Under the pieces are notes generated by a model. That model searched no databases, had not been told where the DNA came from, and was given only the letters and a program-made list of their open reading frames with translations. A stretch of DNA of 64,000 nucleotides from Hermatobates lingyangjiaoensis (taxonomy: Eukaryota; Arthropoda; Insecta; Hemiptera; Hermatobatidae). Made by a program: the position numbers and the translations under genes. Positions within the stretch are counted from its first letter, which is position 1, and each line of letters opens with the position of its first letter. Where the stretch lies: contig JAPFBL010000049.1 of NCBI GenBank assembly GCA_026182355.1, positions 1,240,001 to 1,304,000 on the forward strand. The letters are read 5' to 3'. Below are positions 57,701 to 62,151 of the stretch, piece after piece.

Positions 57701-59390
57701 ATGACATTGTGTTCTTAAGGCTTTTTTATGCTAGCCAACAAAGCTGTGTAAAAAAAATTAATGAATTCAATTATGTCGGTAATGGGTTAAAGAATACCAA
57801 AATTTAAAATTGTATGTATAATATCTATCCGAAATTTATCTTCCAATATTACTTATGCAGGTTGTAATTATTATCATACAAAGAATATATATAGCCTCTT
57901 GAAAAGGCGTATACATTTGAGCACATTCTATTTGAATTAGATACTGTCGCTTTGAAGAGGGTAAAGATTTTCAGCAAATCATACCTAAAAGCAATAGAAG
58001 TGAAGTACACTTCTGTAAGGACAACTATTAAGTTTATTAAGGAACTTAAAATCTGAAGGTCAATTTAGAAACAATAATGGGATGTACAATATGAGAAGTA
58101 TTGTGCAGTAGAATGCAAGAGTCCGACGAAATTGACTCCCTCAGTTTAATAATATTAATATCATCAGATTGTTTAACGATTTCAAGTTTATTATAACAGA
58201 TAACATTACTATCGCCATATATAAACAAATAATATATTATTGATATGAGTTGGATATTACTTCTACACTATAGCCACATTAAAATAAAATCAAAACTCAA
58301 TTGGTTGTTAACGAGTTTTATTATATTTACTTATAGTAAAGTTGAGAGTAGACCACTCTAGATTTTTTAACTTTCACTCCATGCTATCTTGAGTTCTCAT
58401 ATATTTTGTTTTTGCATTTGTTGATCTGTATAATAATTGTTTGAAATTTGGTTGTTAAACTTCAACATGGCAGTTTCAGTTTGAACATGGATGACACTCC
58501 CATTCCCGAACTGTTTTGTTATAAACCTATTTATAAATAATAAAAAAAACTCCCTTTTTAATGAGCTACCTCGAAAGCCCTTAAGATTTTTTTCTTTATT
58601 ATTGAGGCTATTTCTTGATTTTTTTTATTTGATTTTATTTATTAATATTATCATATATTTAGAAGTTAATATATCAAAACAACTGTGAAGCGTTATTCAT
58701 TCAATGATTGTTATTTCATTCAGAGTCCATCTAGAAAAATGGATACATTGAATCAAGTATTAATAGGTCTAGCCTTTTCGTTATCAAACACTCGCTCTAT
58801 TTGATCTTATATTTAGAAATACAATAATTCCTATCCCTTGACAAAACTTATGCCATTCTATATAGGTCACTGGTTATTTTGCTGTTCTGGTTAGTATTTG
58901 GGGGCTGTTTAGTTCTGGTGAGTTCATTTCACCGTTTAGTCATAATTGCAGCTATATATTCACTGTTAAATTCTTTTTATCCAATGGTGAGATTAGCCTT
59001 CAGTGATTATATTTTGATGGCGGAGAGCAGCTATTTAAGTGTTCCAAACTCTAGTAGTGACAAAATTTAAGAAAGTAACGAAACACGTTTTATACTTCAC
59101 TTCAGAGATTGAAACTAAAAGGATTATTACGTTTTCATAATTAAACTGATTTCATTATTTTTTTCTTTTTTTTAAGATTCATACATTCTAAAATAAACTA
59201 ACACGATAATTTTGCGTTTTAGGACTTGGATCCACCCTTCACAATTCAATTGGTAGACAGTAATGACAGACTTCCAACATCCAGTACTTGCACAAATCTC
59301 CTGAAGCTCCCCATTTTTAAAGATTTAACTACCATGAAGAACAAGATTTTGTATTCCATACAGTCTGGAGCTGGATTTGAACTGTGTTAA
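17214..59390 (+). CDS. UBE3C: UBE3C, HECT-type ubiquitin-protein ligase E3C (complete gene)
   Basis: Seventeen coding exons with matching phases total 3246 bases, giving 1081 residues plus stop, almost the length of human UBE3C (1083). UBE3C binds the 26S proteasome and extends ubiquitin chains on stalled substrates. The start [10 protein letters not shown] resembles the family start, and an in-frame stop (TGA) lies upstream. An IQ-like motif ([11 protein letters not shown]) is in exon 2 (residues about 54-64). The middle is helical and weakly conserved. The HECT domain runs from about residue 720 to the end, with [12 protein letters not shown] (768-776 for DGGGIFREF), [32 protein letters not shown], and the active-site [14 protein letters not shown]. 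The catalytic Cys is about residue 1049 (codon 59289-59291). The end GAGFELC matches the family's GFEL end. Every splice site is GT-AG. No frameshift or stop was found, so it looks functional despite introns of 5.2, 9.5 and 13.3 kb full of transposons. Confidence 0.95.
17824..18066 (+). CDS. UBE3C: UBE3C exon 2 (IQ motif)
   Basis: 81 codons, acceptor TTTTCCAG, donor AAA|GTCAAG. Contains [14 protein letters not shown], then a conserved block with [14 protein letters not shown], the equivalent of the human FYKQNEDSKRL region. Confidence 0.88.
18116..18352 (+). CDS. UBE3C: UBE3C exon 3
   Basis: 79 codons, acceptor ATTCCAG, donor AAG|GTTTGT, phases 0/0. Helical sequence with little obvious motif content. 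Confidence 0.85.
19598..20525 (+). mobile_element. Fold-back (palindromic) mariner element
   Basis: The element is 928 bases, flanked by TA on both sides, with ends beginning CGAGGGTCGTCCAGAAAATA. The left arm (19598-19963) and right arm (20172-20525) are near-perfect inverted copies of about 350-366 bases; the right arm lacks an 11-base stretch. The left arm encodes the transposase start [13 protein letters not shown], a helix-turn-helix ([20 protein letters not shown]) and [12 protein letters not shown]. The 208-base loop adds [13 protein letters not shown] and [20 protein letters not shown]. Catalytic DD34D residues are absent. It lies in UBE3C intron 3 and would fold into a long hairpin in the pre-mRNA. 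Confidence 0.92.
20545..20713. mobile_element. PLE terminal palindrome
   Basis: Inverted arms centred near 20640 (ACTGATGTCATTTTCTTCA and its complement) lie next to (TA)n at 20694-20713. The outer sequence GGAGCAGTCCTTCATTC is a remnant of the PLE GLLP codons on the minus strand. Confidence 0.6.
21307..21338 (-). ncRNA. Hammerhead ribozyme-like motif, family B, minus strand
   Basis: On the minus strand: UCUC, CUGAUGA, one extra C, a GGUU/AACC stem II, GAAA, AUUA, GAGA. UCUC and GAGA form stem I; UA is the UH cleavage site. Stem III would be only the AU palindrome, so activity would need a dimer. Confidence 0.5.
21432..21464 (+). ncRNA. Hammerhead ribozyme-like motif, family B, plus strand
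   Basis: Mirror copy of the minus-strand motif in the opposite arm. CTGATGA at 21436-21442, stem II 21444-21452, GAAA 21453-21456, predicted cleavage after 21460, stem I 21432-21435 with 21461-21464. Confidence 0.5.
22025..22600. mobile_element. PLE palindrome with ORF N-terminus on both strands
   Basis: Plus strand 22413-22566 reads [20 protein letters not shown], then [13 protein letters not shown] and EGLLPKFTK, running straight into (TA)n at 22567. The minus strand from about 22170 to 22055 carries the same N-terminus, ending in (TA)n at 22035-22052. The family recurs at 52640-54690 with its GIY-YIG part. Confidence 0.75.
22591..22703 (+). repeat. Shared PLE-flank sequence, copy 1
   Basis: Starts TTCGTTTGAT and ends ATAGCTACTGTAG. 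The same sequence lies at 55083-55190, also directly beyond a PLE/TA junction. Confidence 0.8.
23290..23485 (+). mobile_element. PLE pseudo-LTR fragment with decayed hammerhead motif
   Basis: Matches 47640-47780 (GGGTTTTTGACT, GACGAAGACC, GAAAGATCTTAGTC, then TTTCACGTGTTTATGTG) and ends in a short TA tract. The hammerhead core C3 is T and stem II is mispaired. A C15-16 run interrupts it. It ends about 35 bases from the UBE3C exon 4 acceptor. Confidence 0.7.
23518..23690 (+). CDS. UBE3C: UBE3C exon 4
   Basis: 173 bases, acceptor TTTTTTTCAG, donor TTTAG|GTATTA (phase 2). Reads [22 protein letters not shown] end and TA tract lie about 40 bases before its acceptor. Confidence 0.85.
24534..24727 (+). 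CDS. UBE3C: UBE3C exon 5
   Basis: 194 bases, acceptor TTTTTACAG, donor ACTG|GTTGGT (phase 1). The alternative donor eight bases later would give an early stop, which decides the site. Confidence 0.82.
24809..25074 (+). CDS. UBE3C: UBE3C exon 6
   Basis: 266 bases, acceptor TCTTTTAG, donor ATT|GTAAGT (phase 0). The intron before it is only 81 bases. Confidence 0.88.
25391..25548 (+). CDS. UBE3C: UBE3C exon 7
   Basis: 158 bases, acceptor TTGTTTCAG, donor ATACAG|GTGTGA (phase 2). The 3' end of a PLE insertion starts within about ten bases of this donor. Confidence 0.87.
25556..26250 (-). mobile_element. Penelope-like element 3' part (GIY-YIG plus terminal ORF start)
   Basis: On the minus strand, 26172-25834 reads [20 protein letters not shown] with a following variable region. 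This is the second half of a PLE GIY-YIG endonuclease domain, equivalent to 54060-54150. After a spacer, 25752-25556 reads [16 protein letters not shown], then [16 protein letters not shown]: the PLE ORF N-terminus repeated at the 3' end. The insertion ends next to the UBE3C exon 7 donor. Confidence 0.75.
26400..27075 (-). mobile_element. Penelope-like element, GIY-YIG remnant and tail
   Basis: Minus-strand frames from about 27060 to 26740 give [14 protein letters not shown], then [19 protein letters not shown]: a GIY-YIG domain with CYYGE in place of the usual IYIG. It resembles 49700-49440. A pseudo-LTR end with GATCTTAGTC on the minus strand lies at 26548-26575 and TA-rich sequence at 26483. 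Confidence 0.65.
27811..28049 (+). CDS. UBE3C: UBE3C exon 8
   Basis: 239 bases, acceptor CTGTTTCAG, donor ATCAG|GTAAAT (phase 1). Reads [20 protein letters not shown], then SMLNNDEFF, equivalent to the human SIHDNEFF block. Confidence 0.9.
28122..28318 (+). CDS. UBE3C: UBE3C exon 9
   Basis: 197 bases, acceptor TTTTTACAG, donor AAG|GTAACA (phase 0). Reads [20 protein letters not shown], equivalent to the human MPFTLEELIMLSRCLRD block. Confidence 0.9.
28319..30853. other. UBE3C intron 9 with exon-like island
   Basis: The intron is mostly AT-rich. A GC-richer part at 29702-30150 has two stretches with splice-like edges. One is 29704-29881 ([20 protein letters not shown]...), preceded by TTTTACAG and followed by CAG|GTTAAC. 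The other starts at 30008 ([20 protein letters not shown]...) after TTTCACCAG. They are not needed for UBE3C, whose length is right without them, and I do not recognise the protein. Confidence 0.4.
30854..31019 (+). CDS. UBE3C: UBE3C exon 10
   Basis: 166 bases, acceptor TTTTTCTTAG, donor TCCG|GTATTA (phase 1). Confidence 0.85.
31091..31324 (+). CDS. UBE3C: UBE3C exon 11 (HECT start)
   Basis: 234 bases, acceptor TTTTTTCCAG, donor GAAG|GTAATT. Contains [19 protein letters not shown] and [16 protein letters not shown], the entry to the HECT domain. Confidence 0.92.
31403..31647 (+). CDS. UBE3C: UBE3C exon 12 (HECT N-lobe)
   Basis: 245 bases, acceptor CTTGTCAG, donor AAG|GTATCA. Contains [13 protein letters not shown] and [14 protein letters not shown], hallmarks of the HECT N-lobe. 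Confidence 0.95.
32100..32720 (-). pseudogene. Jockey-like LINE reverse transcriptase remnant
   Basis: The minus strand gives [10 protein letters not shown] (RT motif A, FLDIEGAFDN), then [38 protein letters not shown] (YADD-type motif C) and [16 protein letters not shown]. Several stops and frameshifts. It lies in UBE3C intron 12, opposite to the gene. Confidence 0.78.
32968..33480. repeat. Fold-back repeat with a third direct copy
   Basis: Arms at about 32968-33117 and 33178-33332 are inverted copies containing GACTGGAAACTAGACAAT, AAGGGCTCACAGTCCC and CACCAG...ATCTTTACACC blocks around a loop of about 60 bases. A third, partial copy follows at 33365-33470 in the orientation of the right arm. 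GGACTGTGAGCCC recurs at 33568. Family not recognised. Confidence 0.75.
33706..33756. repeat. (TA)n microsatellite
   Basis: About 25 uninterrupted TA units in intron 12. Unlike most TA tracts here, I see no clear PLE end beside it. Confidence 0.9.
35003..35215 (+). CDS. UBE3C: UBE3C exon 13 (HECT)
   Basis: 71 codons, acceptor ATTTCAG, donor AAG|GTATTT. Contains [20 protein letters not shown] and [10 protein letters not shown]. Confidence 0.95.
35475..35603 (+). CDS. UBE3C: UBE3C exon 14 (HECT)
   Basis: 43 codons, acceptor TTTCTAG, donor AAG|GTATCA. Contains [13 protein letters not shown] and [17 protein letters not shown]. Confidence 0.94.
36106..37805 (+). mobile_element. hAT transposon, ZBED5-like, decayed
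   Basis: The left end CAGTGATTCCCAACC...GTGTGCCGTGAG is a typical hAT terminal sequence. The plus strand encodes a BED-type start ([34 protein letters not shown] with C..C and H), then [29 protein letters not shown] and [17 protein letters not shown]: the DES and TDGAPSM...HC.LHRE signatures of the ZBED5/FAM200-like hAT group. Stops and frameshifts (for example after residue 134 at 37023) inactivate it. The right end was not found; RepA sequence starts near 37805. Confidence 0.82.
37805..41510. repeat. RepA copy 2 with inverted ends
   Basis: The left end (37805-38140, with GATAAGATGAGATAATTTTT and GGGGTGTTACAGTACG) is inverted relative to 40950-41260 (TAACACCCCTTTCC, CAACTTATCATCTCATTTTT). 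The body at 38150-39260 matches 12480-13860. A LINE remnant occupies 39300-40550. No protein of a known transposon was found in the body. Confidence 0.6.
39300..40550 (-). pseudogene. Jockey-like LINE reverse transcriptase remnant 2
   Basis: The minus strand gives [21 protein letters not shown] (RT motif B, PQGGVLSPLLW), then [26 protein letters not shown] and [20 protein letters not shown], the thumb and connection region of Jockey-like RTs. It resembles 32100-32720 and is heavily decayed. Confidence 0.72.
41530..42760. other. GC-richer coding-like remnant, unrecognised
   Basis: Base composition and codon-like texture differ from the surroundings. Plus-strand pieces include [20 protein letters not shown] (near 41690) and [13 protein letters not shown] / LPFGLHSF (near 42170-42230), the latter faintly like a DIRS-type Gag. 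A phrase near 42655 reads [18 protein letters not shown]. Nothing is convincing enough to name. Confidence 0.35.
42761..43955. other. UBE3C intron 14, nothing recognised
   Basis: Non-coding, moderately AT-rich, without repeat boundaries I could identify. Confidence 0.4.
43960..44830 (-). pseudogene. Mariner transposase (DD34D) remnant
   Basis: The minus strand, in shifting frames, gives [54 protein letters not shown] (containing the second catalytic Asp region), [18 protein letters not shown] and [19 protein letters not shown] (third Asp region). Several stops and indels. It is a different mariner lineage from the fold-back element at 19598. Confidence 0.85.
45093..45219 (+). CDS. UBE3C: UBE3C exon 15 (HECT)
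   Basis: 127 bases, acceptor ACTTTCAG, donor TCTG|GTAATT. Contains [20 protein letters not shown]. Confidence 0.94.
45774..45904 (+). CDS. UBE3C: UBE3C exon 16 (HECT C-lobe)
   Basis: 131 bases, acceptor TACTTCAG, donor AAG|GTAAGT. Contains [17 protein letters not shown] and [17 protein letters not shown]. Confidence 0.96.
46021..46190 (-). mobile_element. PLE pseudo-LTR with intact hammerhead-like motif (family C)
   Basis: Bounded by TA tracts at 46021-46033 and 46186-46196. On the minus strand it contains the hammerhead-like motif at 46119-46084 and a purine-rich stretch complementary to TTTCTTTCTACTCTCC. Confidence 0.65.
46084..46119 (-). ncRNA. Hammerhead ribozyme-like motif, family C
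   Basis: On the minus strand: UCUC, CUGAAGA (valid CUGANGA), one extra C, GGC/GCC stem II with a five-base loop, GAAA, UUA, UC, GAGA. Stem I is UCUC/GAGA; cleavage is predicted after UC. Stem III is weak (U-A). Confidence 0.5.
46431..46655. repeat. Palindromic tandem array
   Basis: About four direct copies of AGAGATGGATTATTAATGG...GTTTACAGGG run to about 46560, then about three copies in the opposite direction. The centre is near 46560. Confidence 0.9.
46680..46731 (+). ncRNA. Hammerhead ribozyme candidate, family A (core intact)
   Basis: CUGAUGA at 46689-46695, one extra U, stem II GAAUGU/ACAUUC with loop GGU (46697-46711), GAAA 46712-46715, palindromic CAUG (46716-46719) as stem III, UC cleavage site 46720-46721, then GAC pairing with GUC at 46686-46688. 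After a small internal loop, ATTA (46680-46683) pairs with TAAT (46728-46731). This matches the minimal type I layout known from Penelope-like elements. An extra base between A9 and stem II is known in some natural hammerheads. The minus-strand partner near 46400-46350 has CAGATGA and is probably inactive. Confidence 0.72.
46899..46941 (-). ncRNA. Hammerhead ribozyme candidate, family D, minus strand
   Basis: Mirror of the motif at 47665-47707. On the minus strand: GACU (46941-46938), CUGACGA (46937-46931), one extra A, GACCG/CGGUU stem II, GAAA, palindromic GAUC, UU, AGUC (46902-46899). All core positions are canonical. Confidence 0.68.
47665..47707 (+). ncRNA. Hammerhead ribozyme candidate, family D, plus strand
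   Basis: GACU (47665-47668) and AGUC (47704-47707) form stem I. CUGACGA 47669-47675, an extra A, stem II GACCG/CGGUU with a seven-base loop (47677-47693), GAAA 47694-47697, palindromic GAUC (47698-47701), UU cleavage site 47702-47703. The GGG and CCC further out may extend stem I beyond an internal loop. Decayed relatives are at 23340-23390 (plus) and 56200-56150 (minus). Confidence 0.7.
47806..48217 (+). mobile_element. PLE palindrome and ORF start (family E)
   Basis: Inverted arms near 47806-47900 and 47955-48045 (ATGACTCATGCTTAGTCATT) are followed by an ORF start at 48049: [20 protein letters not shown], then [17 protein letters not shown]. This runs directly into (TA)n at 48204-48217. 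It is the same terminal position as in the other families, with a different sequence. Confidence 0.75.
48218..48715. mobile_element. Tigger/pogo-type MITE
   Basis: 498 bases with inverted ends CAGTCGATTCCGGTTAATTG and (complement) CAGTGGATTCCGCTTAATTG, flanked by TA. The subterminal GTCCCAATTAAGCGG is repeated internally. No transposase. It is inserted in a PLE-associated TA tract. Confidence 0.82.
48717..48950. mobile_element. PLE terminal palindrome between TA tracts
   Basis: Arms 48783-48851 and 48854-48923 are inverted copies (AAAGACTCACTTTTCAATA...), with (TA)n at 48717-48748 and 48930-48950. Second copy of the palindrome at 4259. Confidence 0.7.
49732..51066 (-). mobile_element. Helitron copy 4, inside the PLE
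   Basis: On the minus strand it starts TCTTTATAAATAAAATAATG and ends CTAG, with the hairpin CCGTC-AAA-GACGG just before the end. It is inserted between A and T. A decayed helicase C-terminus lies at 50330-49880. It shares most of its length with copies 1 and 3. Confidence 0.88.
51304..52413 (-). pseudogene. PLE reverse transcriptase domain
   Basis: The longest RT stretch in the window: about 233 uninterrupted codons (52413-51712), then after frame changes 116 more (51654-51304). It contains Penelope-type motifs A and B and a mutated motif C (YVDN), followed by the thumb. The N-terminus before [20 protein letters not shown] is missing. Confidence 0.88.
52617..54700 (+). mobile_element. Penelope-like element, inverted pair (family F)
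   Basis: The plus-strand part (53300-54180) contains [20 protein letters not shown] (RT motif C intact at 53356-53367, preceded by a TGA where Arg is expected) and [16 protein letters not shown]. It then reads [20 protein letters not shown] and [20 protein letters not shown] (GIY-YIG with SYIGVT). After a spacer the ORF start recurs at 54489: [20 protein letters not shown] to EGLLPKYLQ, then a short TA tract. On the minus strand, 53273-52640 is an inverted partial copy ending in (TA)n at 52617-52641. The family is the same as 22025-22600. Confidence 0.82.
53804..54166 (+). pseudogene. PLE GIY-YIG endonuclease domain
   Basis: 120 open codons: linker ([19 protein letters not shown]), a CX-rich segment ([20 protein letters not shown], a CCHH-like motif often before PLE GIY-YIG) and [19 protein letters not shown]. 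The end is cut by a stop at 54164. Confidence 0.75.
54720..55080. mobile_element. PLE family B palindrome, diverged copy
   Basis: Inverted arms around 54940 share GGGACACCAAGCGCACTT and TCTCAACTCTCCTGATGACTG with 21224-21513. The hammerhead motifs are damaged: CTAATGA and GTAAA on the minus strand, mispaired stem II on the plus strand. Confidence 0.65.
55083..55190 (+). repeat. Shared PLE-flank sequence, copy 2
   Basis: About 85-90% identical by eye to 22591-22703, again directly after a PLE/TA junction. Confidence 0.8.
55191..56130 (+). repeat. RepA arm fragment
   Basis: The sequence AAAGTTTGTGGG, TTTTACACAATAATG, CACTTTTTTTG and later TAAAGCTATAAAAATCTG with ACCTGCTGTGG corresponds to the RepA arm at 61680-62070 and to 37990-38070. 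It is partial. Confidence 0.55.
56130..56260 (-). mobile_element. PLE family D pseudo-LTR fragment
   Basis: Matches 46866-46990. The hammerhead core CUGACGA is kept, but the stem III palindrome is changed (GAAATATC instead of GAAAGATC). Confidence 0.7.
56490..57350 (+). pseudogene. piggyBac-like transposase C-terminal remnant
   Basis: The plus strand gives [16 protein letters not shown], then [14 protein letters not shown]. After stops and frameshifts it gives [40 protein letters not shown] and a degraded Cys-rich tail near 57230-57300. NMGGVD.HD and the KKWY-like block are typical of piggyBac transposases, with the last catalytic Asp in GGVD. It lies in UBE3C intron 16, in the same orientation. 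Confidence 0.85.
57360..58320. other. UBE3C intron 16 distal part, nothing recognised
   Basis: AT-rich, with no domain or repeat boundary supported. The next segment (58320-58860) matches RepA landmarks. Confidence 0.4.
58320..58860. repeat. RepA fragment 5' of UBE3C exon 17
   Basis: TATAGTAAAGTTGAG...CCACTC-AGATTTTTT matches 39262-39295. CAACTGTGAAGCGTTATTCA matches 59500-59530, and ATACATTGAATCAAG...AGCCTTTTCG matches 60735-60785. Confidence 0.6.
59223..59390 (+). CDS. UBE3C: UBE3C exon 17 (HECT active-site exon)
   Basis: 56 codons including TAA, acceptor TGCGTTTTAG. Contains [14 protein letters not shown] with the catalytic Cys codon at 59289-59291 and the GFEL-type terminus. It sits between two RepA segments, 13.3 kb from exon 16. 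No canonical AATAAA lies immediately after the stop. Confidence 0.96.
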   Translation, partial: DLDPPFTIQLVDSNDRLPTSSTCTNLLKLPIFKDLTTMKNKILYSIQSGAGFELC

Positions 59391-59479
59391 AAATGAAATA
59401 TATTTTTATTATATTACAATTTTATACTTTGTTAAATATATGTACATTTTTCTCACGATTTTTTAACCTGTTGTGTAAT

Positions 59480-62090
59480 CGCACTGAGTGTTAATATATT
59501 ATAACTGTGAAGCGTTATTCATTCAATGTTTGTTATTTCATGCAGGATTTATCTAGAAAAATCTATAAGTAAATATATCAAACTTCCTCGGTATATAATA
59601 TCCCATTCAGACATAATATGTCTAAATGAGAGATGTTTATTAGTCTTTCATTCCTGGAGGTAGTACTGATAGTGATTGAACCAGTTATCAATATACGCTT
59701 AATTTCAAACTAAGGTGTTCATTTTTCTTAATTCAATATTACCCAAAGATAATAAAATTCAAAAACACAAGAAAATCTACATTTAATATTAAGTTTTGTT
59801 CAAGGGTGCAACATGCAAATTGATTACAGGATTATGTTAGACAAATCAACCATACAATGGAAAGGATCAGAAATTACAGGTTTGATTGATACAATTGAAA
59901 GAATTTTATTCTTTTAACATCTCATATTAAAAATCATTTCAATTTTATTTCAGTCCATTTACATAAAAAATGTCAATATAAATTATATAAATAAATGCCG
60001 ACAAATCAGACAAGTATAGCAGGTGATTCATTAGTCGAGGATGAAAATTCAGTTTTATAGCTTTATTACTTGCTCTTTGAGGTAATTGAAATTTTACGAT
60101 TTTTTGTTATAAATTGCTCAATTTGTAAAAACGGATTTTAATCCGTTTAGAGTCAAAAAAAATTGTTAGAAAACAAATTGACCTTTTGGTACTTTTGATT
60201 TATGTTATTTTATAAACATTTACCTCAACTTATCCCCCACATAATACTCTATTTTTAGAAATAATTTCATTTTGATCCGTCAAACGGTATGGCTTCTATC
60301 GTCCTCAGAAACTTTCAGAGGACGAAGAAGTCAAACATTTTTTATTTTATTGAAAACAAAATTTTTGCTTTAAAAATGTGAAGATTTCTTCAGTAATTGC
60401 TTCAAAGATAATGCCTAAATTTCAAGACTCTAGAATTAGTAATTTAGGAGAAAAATAAAATGCCTAAAAACACATTTTGGCAAAAAGTGACTTTCCCTAT
60501 GTATAATTGCTCCCAAACTATACAGTACATCTACACTATGAGGCCTATGTTTTGGTGACATAGTAATTTCATCTACCAAAGATTGTGGACTGCAGCGTCT
60601 ACATACACCCTCCTACAGACATCATCGAAAAAACGTCTTAAAACAACTTTGGGTACTTCAAAACATGTGACACCATCAAAATTTTGAGATCGAATTTTTT
60701 CACGATCAGTACACTTTACTTATAGTAAAGTAAAACTGGATACATTGTCAATCAAGCATTTTGAGGTTTAGCCTTTTCGTGATCAAACATTCGCTCCATT
60801 GTCACAAGCAGTAAACACATGAATTAGCATTAATTTTTCAGAACTTCGTATTAGAAAAAACAATCCAAACATGTGACAGTCTGGTCTTGAAGTCCACTTT
60901 GTACTGTGATTTCCTTGAAGTATAATTCAACTTTACTGTAATAAAATATGTACACTCTATTGTAAGTATAGTGATAATAAAAAAAAATAAATGACTTTAA
61001 CTGATTTACACTTTTGAGATTCTCCAGAATCCATTTTCAATGGTATCTGGATGTGGGAATGTAACAAAAATTTGGTGATGACAAGTCACACCGTTTGACA
61101 GATTTCAATAAAAATTGATATCAATATCCACAACTTAGCGTAGTGCTCTTGGCCGGTATTGCATAATGGAAAAGATACTTGGTATCTTAACTGGTAATAA
61201 TTATATGTTCTCACGAAAGAAAATTAACATTTAATAAATTAAGAAAACAAATTTCAAAAGTTAAATCAATATTAAAAATACATTTATGAAAATAGAATTT
61301 GCACTCAATCAACCTACGATTAAGTCCTGTTGGTAAACACATTAGACAATCATATAATTACATTTAGTCAATATCTTAATTTATAGCATGAAAAGAAGGA
61401 ATAGTTCAGTTCATATTAGTAATCAGTCCTAGCTATTGAGACATTATGCTGTCTCTCGATGTTCGTATATTACAACTCTTATTAATTCAAGGTTCCTCAG
61501 TATAACAGAGATACGAAGAAAAATTCACGTACCTCATTAATTACTATAAGTAAAGTATAGTGATCGTGAAAAAATTCTATCTCGAGATTTTGACGGAATT
61601 ATATGTTTTGATTTCCCAGAAGTCGTTTTATGAAGTATTTCCAATGATGTCTGTGTGGGTGCTTATGTATCCAAAGTTTGTAGGTACGTTGTGGTCCAAA
61701 ATCTTTGATGGATCAAATTGATATTTTACACAAAAATGTAAACTCATAGTATAGGTGAGCCCTATTGTTTGGATGCAATTATGGATGACGGGAGTCACTT
61801 TTTTGCCAAAAACCTGTTTTAGACTAGATGTTTTTCCTCCTAAACTATTAATTCTATAGTTTTGAACTTTTGCTAGTATCTCTGAGGTTACAAGAGCAAT
61901 AAAACAAAAATATCCTCAGACTTTTAAAACATAGGAAAATTTTTTTTTCAATAAAATGTATAAATGTTGACTTACAATTCAATCTGAAAGCTTGTGAGAG
62001 CGATACAAACCATACCGTTTGACGGTTCAAAATGAAACTATACCTAAAACTAGAACTTTATGCGGAGAAAAAAGTTGAGATAATCTTTTT
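59480..62090. repeat. RepA copy 3 with long inverted arms
   Basis: Arms 60230-60735 and 61550-62070 are diverged inverted copies of about 500 bases, bounded inside by ACTTATAGTAAAGT-type ends. The 59600-60230 part is the reverse complement of 12480-13130 and of 37990-38400. No open frame of useful length. It separates UBE3C exon 17 from the dsRBD gene. Confidence 0.62.
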
Positions 62091-62151
62091 GAAAATTAGG
62101 AAAAATTACATTATTTAAACGACCCTTAGAGTAAATTTTCTGAAAAATTAT

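Noticed and set aside
58879..59070. Hydrophobic 63-codon ORF as a membrane microprotein
   Set aside because: Lies in AT-rich intron/RepA sequence, with no supporting start context or conservation visible.
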